Positions 42,714 to 52,592 of a DNA stretch of 64,000 bases are shown here, piece after piece. A program made the position numbers and the translations under genes. Source of the DNA: Paraburkholderia bryophila (GTDB taxonomy: Bacteria > Pseudomonadota > Gammaproteobacteria > Burkholderiales > Burkholderiaceae); NCBI RefSeq assembly GCF_013409255.1, contig NZ_JACCAS010000002.1:3469817-3533816 (forward strand). Reading direction: 5' to 3'. Position 1 is the first letter of the stretch, and each line of letters begins with the position of its first letter. The notes below the pieces were generated by a model. It worked only from the letters and a program-made list of their open reading frames with translations. It searched no databases and was not told the origin of the DNA.

Positions 42714-42931
42714 AGTGACCCTCCATGTGTGAAAGTAGCGTTGAACGCGCAAACGCCGTGCCAAACCAGGACCAACCGTCAGGCCCTGCCGGCGCGATTG
42801 AAGCGCTGCGCGCTTTCTCCGCAAGGTGCATACTCGACCCTCGGCCGCTTTCGCGCGGCCGCGCTGATGCGTCGCGGCATGGCCGCCGTTCCTGCCGTGC
42901 GACGTGCCTGACATCCTAATACTAACGCCCC

Positions 42932-44428
42932 ATGTCCTCCCGCAACCCACAATCGTCGCGTCCTCTAGTCATTGCCGCGGTCATGGCTTCAATGGCGATG
43001 GTCGCCATTGAAGCCACCATCGTCTCGACCGCGATGCCGCAAATCGTCGCGCAACTCGGCGACCTGCATCTGTATAGCTGGGTGTTCTCGTCGTTCCTGC
43101 TCACGCAAACCGCTATGACGGTGGTGTTCGGCAAGCTCGCCGACCTGTACGGTCGCAAGCCGATCATGCTGATCGGTATCGCGATCTTCCTGATCGGCTC
43201 GGTGCTGGCCGGCTTCGCGTGGTCGATGCCCGCCATGATCGTGTTCCGCCTGATTCAAGGCGTCGGCGCGGGCGCGATCCAGCCGGTCACGCTGACCATC
43301 GTCGCCGATCTCTATCCGGCTCATGAACGCGGCAAGGTGCAAGGTTATCTCGCGAGCGTCTGGGCGATTTCAGCAGTGGTCGGACCGATGGTCGGCGGCT
43401 TCATCATCCATAACCTGTCGTGGGCGTGGATCTTCTGGATGAACATTCCGATCGGCCTCGCGTCCGCAGCGGGCTTTATTGCGTTCCTGCGCGAGTCGGA
43501 GCGACACGCGCGACCGTCCATCGACTTCGCCGGCGCGGCGCTATTCATGGCGGCAATCGCCGCGTTGATGATGGCGCTGACCTACGCGGGCGACGACGAA
43601 ATCGCGCGCGCCTCGCTGGCGGGCGGCGCTTTCCTGCTGTGCGTGCTGTTGTTCGTCGCGCAGGAGCGTCGCGCGGCCGAGCCGATGATTTCGTTCGCGC
43701 TGTGGAGCCGCCGGCCGATCGCCGCCTGCAACGGCTCGACGCTGCTGTCCGGCATGATCCTGATGGGCGCCACCACGTTTCTGCCGATGTACGTGCAGGG
43801 CGTGCTGCATCGCTCGCCGGTGGTCGCCGGCCTCGCGCTCACGATGATGATGGTCGGCTGGCCGACCGGCGCCACGCTCGCGGCGAAGTCGTTTCATCGC
43901 CTTGGCTTGCGGCGCATTCTGATCGGTGGCAGCGCGTTCGTGCCGATCGGCGCGGCGCTGCTGCTGTTCCTGTCGCCCGGCGCGTCGCCGTTGATCGCGG
44001 CATTCGGCTCGCTGATCATGGGCTTCGGCATGGGCACGTCCAGCGTCAGCTCGCTGGTGTTGATTCAGGAGATCGTCGGCATGGACGAACGCGGCAGCGC
44101 CACCGCGTCGAATCTGTTCTCGCGCAATCTCGGCAGTACGTTGGGCGCAACGCTGTTCGGCGCCGTGCTCAACTTCGGGCTGACGCATTCGAAGAGTCTG
44201 GTGGTGGTCACGTCGGATCAGTTGAAGGCGCTGCTGCAGAATCAGGCAGCGAGTCTCGGCGACAGCGACATGATCCGCATGGTGTTGCATCAGTCGCTGC
44301 ACCTCACGTTCATCTCGCTGTTCGTGATCGCGATTTTTGTGGTCGTGCTGTTTGCGTTCGTGCCGCCGGTCAGCATTCGCACCGCGAGACCCATGCCGCT
44401 CGAAGCGTTGTCGCCGTTGGAAGATTGA
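42932..44428 (+). CDS. MFS drug exporter, DHA2 (EmrB) type
   Basis: 498-residue proton-driven exporter with about 14 membrane helices. Motif A reads GKLADLYGRKPIM, IVSTAMPQI at helix 1 is typical of the DHA2 branch, and motif C is SAVVGPMVGGFI. No EmrA-type fusion protein or TetR regulator is adjacent. A GC-rich inverted repeat (GGCCGC 42843, GCGGCC 42855) lies about 70 bases upstream of the start. Substrate range unknown. Confidence 0.92.
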   Translation: MSSRNPQSSRPLVIAAVMASMAMVAIEATIVSTAMPQIVAQLGDLHLYSWVFSSFLLTQTAMTVVFGKLADLYGRKPIMLIGIAIFLIGSVLAGFAWSMPAMIVFRLIQGVGAGAIQPVTLTIVADLYPAHERGKVQGYLASVWAISAVVGPMVGGFIIHNLSWAWIFWMNIPIGLASAAGFIAFLRESERHARPSIDFAGAALFMAAIAALMMALTYAGDDEIARASLAGGAFLLCVLLFVAQERRAAEPMISFALWSRRPIAACNGSTLLSGMILMGATTFLPMYVQGVLHRSPVVAGLALTMMMVGWPTGATLAAKSFHRLGLRRILIGGSAFVPIGAALLLFLSPGASPLIAAFGSLIMGFGMGTSSVSSLVLIQEIVGMDERGSATASNLFSRNLGSTLGATLFGAVLNFGLTHSKSLVVVTSDQLKALLQNQAASLGDSDMIRMVLHQSLHLTFISLFVIAIFVVVLFAFVPPVSIRTARPMPLEALSPLED

Positions 44429-44447
44429 CCGTCGGCTAAGGCTGCTT

Positions 44448-45593
44448 TTAAGGTTGTTTCGCCGGCAGCGTCGCGGCAAAAAAATCAATCGCCTGCGCCG
44501 CTGTCTTCGCATGCACCGCGTCACGGTCCACGCCGGGGTTGTCCCGGCAGATGTGCGCAAGACGCTTGGCCACCGCCGGCAAACAGGTGTCGAGAAACGT
44601 GTAGTGCCACGCGCCGGGCACGAGCGTCACGCTGGCCTTGGGCATCGATGCCGCGATGCGCTCGATGTTGGTGTCCACTGGCGCCGTCACATCGTCCCCA
44701 CCTGCCACCAGCGAAACGGGAATCGCGATGGCGGCGAGCGACTCGGCGGTCAGCGCCTCGCCGAGCGCGGGCGCGATCGCGAAGACCGCCTTGACACGTG
44801 GATCGCGATACGACGCACCCGAGCGAGCGCGCGACGCCTTCGTCTCCGGCGACGCCGCATCGTCCGCAGACCTGTCGAGCAACGATACCGCCGCGCCGGA
44901 CGCATCACGAATCCGCGCCGCTTCCGGCGGATGGCAGATCGCATCGGCCGCCGGCGACGTGCAGAACCGCTCGAAGCCCGCCAGATCGGTGCGCGCCCCC
45001 GCCAGTTCCAGAACCGTATAGCCGCCCAGAGAAAAGCCCACTGCGCCGATCCTGTCGCGGTCGACATGCGCCCCCAGCTTCGGGTCCGCCAGCACGCCAT
45101 CGAGCACTTCGCTGGCGTCTGTCGCGCGTTCCCACCACAGCATGAAACCGTCGCGGGTCAGCGGTTCGAGTTCGTTGTTGCCCGGATGATTGGCGCCCGC
45201 CACGATATAGCCGTGAGCGGCGAGCGCGGCGCCGAGCCAGTCGAGACTGTCCACGCTGCCGCCGGTGCCGTGCGACAGCACCAGCAACGGATACTTGGCA
45301 CGCGCGGTTGACAGCGGCGCGCCGTCGGCGATGGGATGCCCCACGAACAACGGATCGCCGGGCGCGCCGACGTCATGCGGCTGCTCCGGCACGGACGGAT
45401 CGACGGGATACCAGATACGCGTCACCAGCGCCTCGGTGGCCGCGCCGCGCCAATTGCGCGTGACAGGCGGATGAATGATCCGCACTGTCTCGCCCACATG
45501 CCAGCCGGCGCCGGCAGCCTCCGCCGATACAGCGCCGTCCGCCCACGACAAAGCCGCCGCACATAGGAGCGCGGCACCGCATCTGCGAAACAT
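44448..45593 (-). CDS. Exported alpha/beta hydrolase (dienelactone hydrolase / PAF-AH-like)
   Basis: 381-residue hydrolase with a signal peptide (about 1-24). Nucleophile Ser is in GAVGFSLGGYTVLE, LVLSHGTGGS forms the oxyanion region, and the catalytic His is in GAWHYTFLDT. The domain resembles platelet-activating-factor acetylhydrolase-like esterases. Starts two bases after the stop of the AraC remnant, so both were one transcript. Substrate unknown. Confidence 0.85.
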   Translation of the reverse strand: MFRRCGAALLCAAALSWADGAVSAEAAGAGWHVGETVRIIHPPVTRNWRGAATEALVTRIWYPVDPSVPEQPHDVGAPGDPLFVGHPIADGAPLSTARAKYPLLVLSHGTGGSVDSLDWLGAALAAHGYIVAGANHPGNNELEPLTRDGFMLWWERATDASEVLDGVLADPKLGAHVDRDRIGAVGFSLGGYTVLELAGARTDLAGFERFCTSPAADAICHPPEAARIRDASGAAVSLLDRSADDAASPETKASRARSGASYRDPRVKAVFAIAPALGEALTAESLAAIAIPVSLVAGGDDVTAPVDTNIERIAASMPKASVTLVPGAWHYTFLDTCLPAVAKRLAHICRDNPGVDRDAVHAKTAAQAIDFFAATLPAKQP

Positions 45594-45595
45594 GG

Positions 45596-45886
45596 TCAGT
45601 CCTTTCGAATGGGGATCATCAGATCCGTGACACAGGCGCGCTGCAAACCGGCGCGCGGCGCACTGCGGTACAACTCGAGCGCCGGACGGGTATCGAGCGC
45701 ATAGCCGTTTTGCGGCAGCCAGACACCGTACAGCGCGCGATAAATGCGATGAAAGTGATACGGCGACAGATGCGCGACCGCCGCCAGACTGTCGAGCGTA
45801 TGCGGCGCGCCCGGTTCGAGCAGAATCGCCTCGATCACACGAGCGATCCGCCGACGATAATCGAGTTCAGTGCTGGCTTTCATCAT
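45596..45886 (-). pseudogene. AraC/GyrI-type regulator, in-frame internal deletion
   Basis: 96 residues of a protein normally near 290. The first 48, ending in LAAVAHLSPYHFHRIYRALYG, are the first helix-turn-helix of an AraC DNA-binding domain. The last part, WLPQNGYALDTRPALELY then VTDLMIPI, is the end of a GyrI-like ligand domain. The second HTH and most of the effector domain are missing, but the frame is open throughout. DNA binding is unlikely. ATGs at 45886 and 45883 are both possible; GTG/ATG further upstream are not conserved. Confidence 0.75.
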
Positions 45887-46020
45887 GGCGCTAGGATAGC
45901 GGCCTCGTCGCCACAATACGGTGCAGAGCTTGCGAAATTTCATTGCGAGCTCACGGTGACGCTGCCGCGCGTCATGCCACTAGTCGGCTCGACGTGAGGT
46001 TCATGTCGATCGAATCGTTT

Positions 46021-46911
46021 TTATAGCTCGGCGGGCCGGCACAGACCGATCATCCACGCATGCACGGCGTCGACCGCGGCCGAACGCGCCGGTTGCGCCG
46101 AGCGCATCAGCCAGAGCGGCGCCAACGCGAAGCCCGGAACCTGCGGCAAGACTTCCACGCGGCCGCTCGTCAACGCGTCTCCCGCCGTGAGTCGCGACAC
46201 CATCGCGATGCCCGCCTCCTGTTCCGCCGCCGCCACGACGAAGCGCGGATCGCTGACCGTCAGCGCCCGGCGCGTGCGCAAACCGCCGCGCCTGAGTTCC
46301 GGCAGCCACGGCGCCCATTCCGGACGCGCTTCGTGAACCAGCAGCGGCGCTTGCGTCAGCACCTCGGGAAACGGCGCGTCGCGCAGACGGCCTGCCGTTT
46401 CCGGTCCGCAGATCGCGACCGCCTCTTCGTCGAGCAACAGCTCGCACGCTACTTCCGGCGTGCGGATCGGCCTCGCTGACACCACCAGGTCGACATCGAC
46501 GCGATCGATCTCGTTGACCTCCTCGTCGGTCACGAGCCAGATTTCGAGCGTCGGCAGCGCCTCGGCGAACTGCCGCATGCGCGGCATCAGCCAGCCGGAG
46601 GCGAACTGCGGCGCGCAGACGAGGATCACCGAATCCGGATTGCCGTACGGTTCGATCCGGTCGCGCCCGTCGGCGAGCGTGGCGAGCGCCGTCGTGACGG
46701 TTTGCGCGTACAGCACCCCGGCGGCGGTCAACGCGACGCCACGGCCGATCCGCCGAAACAGCGGCTGCCCGGTCCACTCCTCCAGTTGCTGGATCTGATG
46801 GCTGATCGCCGACTGGGTCAGCGCGAGTTCTTGCGCCGCGCGCGTGAAGCTGCCGACGCGCGCGGCGGCGTCGAAGGCGAGCAAGGCTTGCAACGGGGGC
46901 AGTCTACGCAT
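46021..46911 (-). CDS. LysR-type regulator, GcvA-like
   Basis: 296-residue transcription factor. The N-terminal winged HTH has FDAAARVGSFTRAAQELALTQSAISHQI, and the effector domain follows with FASGWLMPRM. MRRLPPLQALLAFDAAAR is typical of the GcvA subgroup. Divergent from the agmatinase gene with a 190-base spacer, so it probably regulates agmatinase and the polyamine-binding protein and itself. Confidence 0.92.
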   Translation of the reverse strand: MRRLPPLQALLAFDAAARVGSFTRAAQELALTQSAISHQIQQLEEWTGQPLFRRIGRGVALTAAGVLYAQTVTTALATLADGRDRIEPYGNPDSVILVCAPQFASGWLMPRMRQFAEALPTLEIWLVTDEEVNEIDRVDVDLVVSARPIRTPEVACELLLDEEAVAICGPETAGRLRDAPFPEVLTQAPLLVHEARPEWAPWLPELRRGGLRTRRALTVSDPRFVVAAAEQEAGIAMVSRLTAGDALTSGRVEVLPQVPGFALAPLWLMRSAQPARSAAVDAVHAWMIGLCRPAEL

Positions 46912-46929
46912 GGGCGGCGGTCCTAGTCA

Positions 46930-46944
46930 GATATTAAAAATATC
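46930..46944. promoter_or_regulatory. Dyad GATATT-AAA-AATATC, candidate LysR operator
   Basis: Perfect 6-bp arms with a 3-base centre, 19 bases from the LysR start in the LysR/agmatinase divergent spacer. It contains a T-N11-A core typical of LysR sites. Autoregulation plus control of agmatinase is the natural reading. Confidence 0.5.
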
Positions 46945-47101
46945 GATACTTCCAGCAAGATTCTTCGCTTTTCGCGGGAATTTTTCCCCGCAATCATAGC
47001 TCCAGTTGCCCTCCACACGTTTTCTCGTTTCAGCAGACATGAGAAATATTTGTGCGACGGGCGCCCCACTTAAATCGGCTGAACCCACTGGACCGACAAG
47101 C

Positions 47102-48064
47102 ATGACTCTGGATCTCTACCCCAATCCGCACGCGCCCGGCAGCGAACTGTCTGCCGCCCCCACCTACGCCGGCGTGCTGTCGTTCATGCGCCGTCCCTAT
47201 ACGCGCGACCTCACGGGCGTCGACGTCGCCGTCTCAGGCGTGCCGCTCGACCTCGCGACCACGTTCCGCCCCGGCACCCGTTTCGGGCCGGCCGCCATGC
47301 GCGCCGCTTCGGTCCAACTGGCCGAACTCGGCGCGTTTCCGTGGGGCGTCGATCCGTTCGACCAGTTGAACGTGGTCGACTACGGCGACTGCTGGTTCGA
47401 CGCGCACAACCCGCTCGGGATTCGCGACGCGATCGTCGCGCACGCACGCGGCATTCTCGCGACCGGCACGCGCATGCTGACGCTCGGCGGCGACCACTAC
47501 ATCACGTATCCGCTGCTGATCGCGCACGCCGAGAAATACGGCAAGCCGCTGAGCCTGATCCACTTCGACGCGCACTGCGACACCTGGCCCGACGACAACC
47601 CCGCCTCGCTGAACCACGGCACGATGTTCTACAAGGCGATCCGCGAGGGCTTGATCGATCCGGCGCGCTCGGTGCAGATCGGTATTCGCACGTGGAATGA
47701 GGACTTCATGGGCGTGCGCATTCTCGACGCGCCGTGGGTTCACCGCAACGGCATTCAGGCCACGATCGACGAAGTGCTGAAGATCGTCGGCGCCGCGCCG
47801 ACTTATCTGACCTTCGACATCGACTGCCTCGATCCCGCGTTCGCGCCCGGCACGGGTACGCCGGTGGCGGGCGGCCTGAGTTCCGCGCAGGCGCTGGAGA
47901 TCGTGCGGGAGCTCGGCGCCGTGGATCTGGTGGGCGCCGACGTGGTGGAAGTGTCGCCGCCCTACGATCACAGCGACGTCACCGCGCTCGCCGCCGCGCA
48001 CCTCGCGTCCGACATGCTGTGCCTGATGCGCAACCAGAAGCTGCAACGCCAGCAGCGCGGGTAG
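47102..48064 (+). CDS. speB: Agmatinase (ureohydrolase family)
   Basis: 320-residue binuclear manganese ureohydrolase that converts agmatine to putrescine and urea. Metal motifs are LGGDHYIT, IHFDAHCDTW and FDIDCLDPAFAPGTGTP. The ATG at 47102 is preferred; 47039 would add a non-conserved leader. Followed 59 bases later by a polyamine-binding protein, and divergent from a LysR regulator. The context supports agmatine or guanidino-compound use; guanidinobutyrase is an alternative. Confidence 0.88.
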   Translation: MTLDLYPNPHAPGSELSAAPTYAGVLSFMRRPYTRDLTGVDVAVSGVPLDLATTFRPGTRFGPAAMRAASVQLAELGAFPWGVDPFDQLNVVDYGDCWFDAHNPLGIRDAIVAHARGILATGTRMLTLGGDHYITYPLLIAHAEKYGKPLSLIHFDAHCDTWPDDNPASLNHGTMFYKAIREGLIDPARSVQIGIRTWNEDFMGVRILDAPWVHRNGIQATIDEVLKIVGAAPTYLTFDIDCLDPAFAPGTGTPVAGGLSSAQALEIVRELGAVDLVGADVVEVSPPYDHSDVTALAAAHLASDMLCLMRNQKLQRQQRG

Positions 48065-48123
48065 CCCCCTCACACGCATTGACGAAAAACCCTCACGAAC
48101 CCCTAGCGGACGATCCGACGACC

Positions 48124-49224
48124 ATGCCCCACACCGCCACGAAACCGATCCTGACCGCCTTACTGATGTGCGCTTTCGGCACTGCGGCGCACGCCGACGA
48201 CAAGCAGCTCAATCTGTACAACTGGGGCGACTACATCGCGAAAGACACCGTACCGAACTTCCAGAAGGAGTTCGGCATTCAGGTGCGCTACGACGAGTAC
48301 GACGGCGACGAGACCTTGCAGGCGAAACTGCTGACCGGTTCGACCGGCTACGACGTCGTAGTGCCAACCTCGAACTTTCTGGCCAAGCAGATCGAAGCCG
48401 GTATCTATCAGAAGCTCGACAAGTCGAAGCTGCCGAATCTGGCGAACCTCGATCCAACGCTGATGAAACTCGTCGCCGACGCGGATCCCGGCAATCGGTA
48501 CGCGGTGCCGTGGGCGTGGGGCACGACCGGGCTCGGCTACAACGTCACGCGGGTAAAGAAGATTCTCGGCGACAACGTGCCGCTCGATAGCTGGGACGTG
48601 CTGTTCAAACCGGAATATCTGAGCAAGCTGAAGAGCTGCGGCGTGTCCATGCTCGATGCACCGACCGACGTGTTCGCGGTCACGCTGCACTATCTCGGCC
48701 GCGACCCCAACAGCGAAAATCCGGCCGACTATCAGGCCGCGTATGAAGCGCTAAAGAAGATTCGCCCGTATATCACGCAGTTCAATGTGACGAGCTACAT
48801 CAACGACCTCGCGGGCGACGATATCTGTTTCGCGCTGAGCTGGTCGGGGGATGTGTCGATGGCGAGCCATCGCGCGCGCGAGGCCAACAAGAGCTACCAG
48901 GTCAAGTACTTCATTCCGCAAGGCGGCGCGCCGGTCTGGTTCGACATGATGGCGATCCCGAAAGATGCGCCGCATCCGCAGGCGGCGCTGGAGTGGATCA
49001 ACTATATCGAGCGCCCCGAGGTTCACGCGGCGATTACGAATACGGTGTTCTATCCGAACGCGGATGCGGCCGCGCGTAAATTCGTGAACGCGGATATTCT
49101 CAACGATCCGACCGTGTATCCGCCTGAGCCGGTGTTGAAAACGCTGTTTCTGCTGAAGCCGTTGCCTGCACCGATCAAGCGGCTGGAAGGCAGGTTGTGG
49201 GCGCAGTTGAAGTCGGGGTCGTAG
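48124..49224 (+). CDS. Periplasmic polyamine-binding protein (PotD/PotF-like)
   Basis: 366-residue ABC-transporter substrate-binding protein with a signal peptide ending AAHAD. LNLYNWGDYIAKDTVPNFQKE, YDEYDGDETLQAKL and YDVVVPTSNFLAKQI are PotF hallmarks, and WAWGTTGLGYN and SWSGDVSMA line the site. Probably delivers putrescine or a related amine. No permease or ATPase gene follows, so the remaining subunits must lie elsewhere. Likely co-transcribed with agmatinase. Confidence 0.92.
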   Translation: MPHTATKPILTALLMCAFGTAAHADDKQLNLYNWGDYIAKDTVPNFQKEFGIQVRYDEYDGDETLQAKLLTGSTGYDVVVPTSNFLAKQIEAGIYQKLDKSKLPNLANLDPTLMKLVADADPGNRYAVPWAWGTTGLGYNVTRVKKILGDNVPLDSWDVLFKPEYLSKLKSCGVSMLDAPTDVFAVTLHYLGRDPNSENPADYQAAYEALKKIRPYITQFNVTSYINDLAGDDICFALSWSGDVSMASHRAREANKSYQVKYFIPQGGAPVWFDMMAIPKDAPHPQAALEWINYIERPEVHAAITNTVFYPNADAAARKFVNADILNDPTVYPPEPVLKTLFLLKPLPAPIKRLEGRLWAQLKSGS

Positions 49225-49304
49225 AGGCGGACGGCGGCTTATTTAGCTCTTTTATGGGCCGCCTTCGCGTTTGACTCGTGCCGTCGGATGACGACGCGGC
49301 CGGT

Positions 49305-50030
49305 TCAATCCTTCGCGTATAACGTCGAGTCCGCGAAACCTTCGGCGGCCAGCACCTGGCCGACCAGGATCAACGCGGTCCGCTCGATCGATGTCGACTG
49401 CACCTTGCCGACGATATCGTCGAGCGTGCCGGCGATCTTCTCCTCGTCGGGCCAGCTCGCGCGATAGATCACCGCGATCGGACACGCGCCGCCGTAATGC
49501 GGCCGCAGTTCATCGACGATCCGCGCGAGGTGCCGCACGCCCAGGTGGATCGCCATCGTCGCGCGGTGCCGTGCGAGGTCGGCGAGTTGTTCGCCTTCGG
49601 GCATACGGGTTTTGCTCGCGTAGCGCGTGAGAATCAGCGTCTGCGAAACATCGGGCAGCGTGAGTTCGCAACCGAGCGTCGCGGCGCAGGCAGCGGTTGC
49701 CGTCACCCCCGGCACGATTTCGTACGGAATGTTCAGCTCGCGCAGGCGACGGATCTGCTCGCCGATCGCGCCGTATAACGACGGGTCGCCGGAGTGCACG
49801 CGCGCGACGTGCTGGTTGTTGTCGTGCGCGGTCTTGAGCAGCGCGATGATCTGGTCGAGATCGAGGTCGGCGGTGTTGACCACGAGTTCGGCCGTGTGAC
49901 CTTCGAGCACTGCGTCGGGCACGAGCGATCCGGCGTACAGGATCACTGGGCAACTGCGTACGAGGCGCTGGCCTTTTACTGTGATCAGTTCCGGGTCGCC
50001 TGGACCCGCGCCGATGAAAAACACCGTCAT
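49305..50030 (-). CDS. cobM: Precorrin-4 C11-methyltransferase CobM
   Basis: 241-residue SAM-dependent methyltransferase that methylates C11 of precorrin-4. The SAM loop [14 protein letters not shown] at the start, ARVHSGDPSLYGA and VPGVTATAACAA are diagnostic for the CobM/CbiF type. The ATG is at 50030. Last gene of the minus-strand arm cobL-cobK-cobM, separated from cobK by 148 bases that contain short GC-rich direct repeats. Confidence 0.94.
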   Translation of the reverse strand: MTVFFIGAGPGDPELITVKGQRLVRSCPVILYAGSLVPDAVLEGHTAELVVNTADLDLDQIIALLKTAHDNNQHVARVHSGDPSLYGAIGEQIRRLRELNIPYEIVPGVTATAACAATLGCELTLPDVSQTLILTRYASKTRMPEGEQLADLARHRATMAIHLGVRHLARIVDELRPHYGGACPIAVIYRASWPDEEKIAGTLDDIVGKVQSTSIERTALILVGQVLAAEGFADSTLYAKD

Positions 50031-50178
50031 TTACTGCTCCGTGATTGGTTGGGGTGGCGTGTGCCGCTTGGGTGGCCGGTTCCGTGTGCGCGGTGCAAGT
50101 TCATGTTGTGGCTCAGGCCGCTGTTTGAGCTGCGGCTGCGGCTCGCGCTACGGCTCAAGCCGCCGTTAAGGGCACGGC

Positions 50179-50901
50179 TCACGCGAGCACTCTCAACGCG
50201 TCGAGCAGATCGTCAACGCTGTCGAACTCACGATCCACCGCCGGCAAGTCGGGCCGGCGCAACATCACGACCGGCAAGCGACGTTCGCGCGCTACCTCAA
50301 GTTTCGCTTCCGTCGCGCCGCCGCCGCTGTTTTTGCTGACCACGACATCGAAGGCTTGCAGCGCGAACAACGCGCGCTCGCCTTCGAGCGTGAATGGGCC
50401 GCGCGTCGCGATGATCCTCGCGCGCGTGGCGTCCTGGTGCGGATCGAGACAACGTACGGTCCAGAACTGATGCACAGGAATTTCGTCGAGGTGCGCGAGC
50501 GGTTCGCGGCCGAGCGTGAATAGCGGCTTTCTGAACGGTGCGAGCGCCGCCGTGAGCTCGTTCCAATTGCCGACCATTCGCCAATCGTCACCGGCTTGCG
50601 GCTGCCAGGCCGGGCGGCGTAGCGCCCAACACGGCACATGCGCTGCACGGCTGGCGTGCGCGGCGTTCGCGCTGATTTGCGCGGCGTACGGATGGGTCGC
50701 GTCGATCACCATGCTGATGCGTTCGTCCGCGATGTACTGCGCCATGCCCTCGCTACCGCCGAAACCGCCGACACGCACCGCGCACGCCAGATCGTCGGGC
50801 ACCTTGCCGAGACCCGCGAGACTGTACACGTGCGTGGAATCGAGTTGACGCGCGATGCGCAATGCGTCGCCGGTGCCGCCTAGCAACAGGATTCGCGTCA
50901 T
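50179..50901 (-). CDS. cobK: Precorrin-6A reductase CobK
   Basis: 240-residue NADPH-dependent reductase that converts precorrin-6A to 6[17 protein letters not shown] opens the Rossmann fold, [17 protein letters not shown] is the family signature, and [15 protein letters not shown] lies near the C-terminus. The ATG overlaps the cobL stop by four bases, so it is translationally coupled. Confidence 0.94.
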   Translation of the reverse strand: MTRILLLGGTGDALRIARQLDSTHVYSLAGLGKVPDDLACAVRVGGFGGSEGMAQYIADERISMVIDATHPYAAQISANAAHASRAAHVPCWALRRPAWQPQAGDDWRMVGNWNELTAALAPFRKPLFTLGREPLAHLDEIPVHQFWTVRCLDPHQDATRARIIATRGPFTLEGERALFALQAFDVVVSKNSGGGATEAKLEVARERRLPVVMLRRPDLPAVDREFDSVDDLLDALRVLA

Positions 50902-52211
50902 TGTGCGGCTCCGCTGTTTGACGCGCTGACTGCGGTTGTGGTGCTGGCATCGCTTGCGCTATTTGCACCGCTTGCCTGGCTTCCGCCGCTTGCCACGTCC
51001 ACCTCACGCGCCGGCTTCACCACCTCCAGCAGCGTGATCGGCAACGCCTGCCGCCACGTATCGAAACCGCCGAGCGGTTGCGCATCCGCCAACGCAATAC
51101 GCGTCAGCGTGCCGCCAAACCGCTCGCGCCACGCGACCAGCGCCGCCTCGCCCTGCAACGTCACCACATTGGCAACCAGCCGACCGCCTTCGCGCAAACT
51201 CGCCCAGCACGCTTCCAGCACGCCCGGCACAGTTACGCCGCCGCCGATGAACACCGCATCCGGCGCCGGCAAGCCCCGTAACGCATCCGGCGCGCGACCG
51301 GCCACGAGCTGCAGGCCCGGCACGCCCAACGCATCGCGATTGTGTTCGATAAAGCGCTGCCGTTCCGCGTGGCCTTCAATCGCGATCGCGCGGCACGTTG
51401 GATGCGCGCGCATCCATTCAATGCCGATCGAGCCGCTGCCCGCGCCCACATCCCACAGCAACTCGCCGGGCGTCGGCGCGAGACGCGCGAGCGTGATGGC
51501 GCGCACATCGCGCTTGGTCAACTGGCCGTCGTGGCGAAACGCATCGTCGGGCAAGCCGACAGTGAGCGGCAGACGCGGCGCACCCTGGGTCGCCCGGCAT
51601 TCGAGCGCGATCAGATTCAACGCGGCCACCTCGCCCGCGGACCATTGATCCGCGCGACCATCGATCCGGCGCTCCAACTCCCCGCCCAGATGCTCCAGCA
51701 CGATCATGCGAGTCGCGCCGAAGCCGCGCGCGTTCAGCAACGCCGCCAGCGCCGCGGGCGTGCGGCCGTCCGCGCTCAGCACGAAGACGCGCGCGCCGTG
51801 ATGCAAGTGCGCGTTCAATGTCGGCAGCGGACGGCCCACCAGCGACACCGTCGCGACGTCCTGCAACGGCCAGCCGAGACGCGCGGCCGCCAGCGACAAC
51901 GACGACGGCGCCGGCAGCACCCGCAACTCGTCCGCCGGCAGTTGACGCGCGAGCGTCGCGCCGACGCCGAACAGCATTGGGTCACCGCTCGCCAGCACGC
52001 ACACCGCGCCGCCACGCTCGGCGAGCAACGGCGCGAGATCGAACGGACGCGGCCACGCGGCCCGCCGCGCCGCGAGACGCGCGGGCAGCATCGCCAGATG
52101 CCGCTCGCCGCCATACACCACCGACGCCTCCAGCAACGCACGTCGCGCGGACCGCCCCAAACCGGCGAAGCCGTCGTCGCCAATGCCTACCACGGTCAGC
52201 CATACCGGCAT
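50898..52211 (-). CDS. cobL: Precorrin-6Y C5,15-methyltransferase (decarboxylating) CobL (CbiE-CbiT fusion)
   Basis: 437-residue bifunctional enzyme. The N-terminal CbiE half starts [16 protein letters not shown] and includes [15 protein letters not shown]. The C-terminal CbiT half has the SAM motif [16 protein letters not shown] at about residue 265. Together they add methyls at C5 and C15 and remove the C12 acetate carboxyl. The last 30 residues are a Ser/Ala/Gly low-complexity tail beyond the enzyme core. The ATG at 52211 fits the conserved start; an extension to 52301 runs into the riboswitch region. Confidence 0.93.
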   Translation of the reverse strand: MPVWLTVVGIGDDGFAGLGRSARRALLEASVVYGGERHLAMLPARLAARRAAWPRPFDLAPLLAERGGAVCVLASGDPMLFGVGATLARQLPADELRVLPAPSSLSLAAARLGWPLQDVATVSLVGRPLPTLNAHLHHGARVFVLSADGRTPAALAALLNARGFGATRMIVLEHLGGELERRIDGRADQWSAGEVAALNLIALECRATQGAPRLPLTVGLPDDAFRHDGQLTKRDVRAITLARLAPTPGELLWDVGAGSGSIGIEWMRAHPTCRAIAIEGHAERQRFIEHNRDALGVPGLQLVAGRAPDALRGLPAPDAVFIGGGVTVPGVLEACWASLREGGRLVANVVTLQGEAALVAWRERFGGTLTRIALADAQPLGGFDTWRQALPITLLEVVKPAREVDVASGGSQASGANSASDASTTTAVSASNSGAAQ

Positions 52212-52308
52212 CCGACCATCCTTATTCTGTATCTTCAAATAATGCGCTGAGCCACGCCGATCAAGGCGTCCAGCCTCGTTATGCTGTTCGAAAAAAGGCA
52301 TAATACAG

Positions 52309-52460
52309 CCGCCGGCGCCCTTCGGGGCCTAAGAGGGAACACAGTGTCACTGTGGCTGCCCCCGCAACTGTATGCAGCGAGTCCGCCCGCGCTGCGCGCC
52401 ACTGGTTCGACCGGGAAGGCCGCGACGGACTTTGACCTGCCAGCCAGGAGACCTGCCGGC
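52309..52460 (+). promoter_or_regulatory. Cobalamin riboswitch (B12 aptamer)
   Basis: The conserved aptamer elements appear in order on the plus strand: AGAGGGAAC near 52332, GCAACTGT near 52364, GCCACTG (52398-52404), GGGAAGGC (52413-52420), and the B12 box AGCCAGGAGACCTGCC (52442-52457). GCCGGC at both ends can form the closing stem. Downstream, CGGGCG (52485) can pair with CGCCCG (52513) as an expression platform. It lies 130 bases before cobG and should shut off cobG-cobH-cobI-cbiG/cobJ when adenosylcobalamin is plentiful. Confidence 0.93.
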
Positions 52461-52592
52461 GAGACTGTTCGTGCCAGCCAACATCGGGCGGGGTGTACCG
52501 ATGCCGCAGCAACGCCCGCTTCCAGGCTTGCTCGGGCCACCGCGCGACGCTACCCGGTGTCCGTTTTGAAGCAAGCTTCGTCCTCTCCCGTT

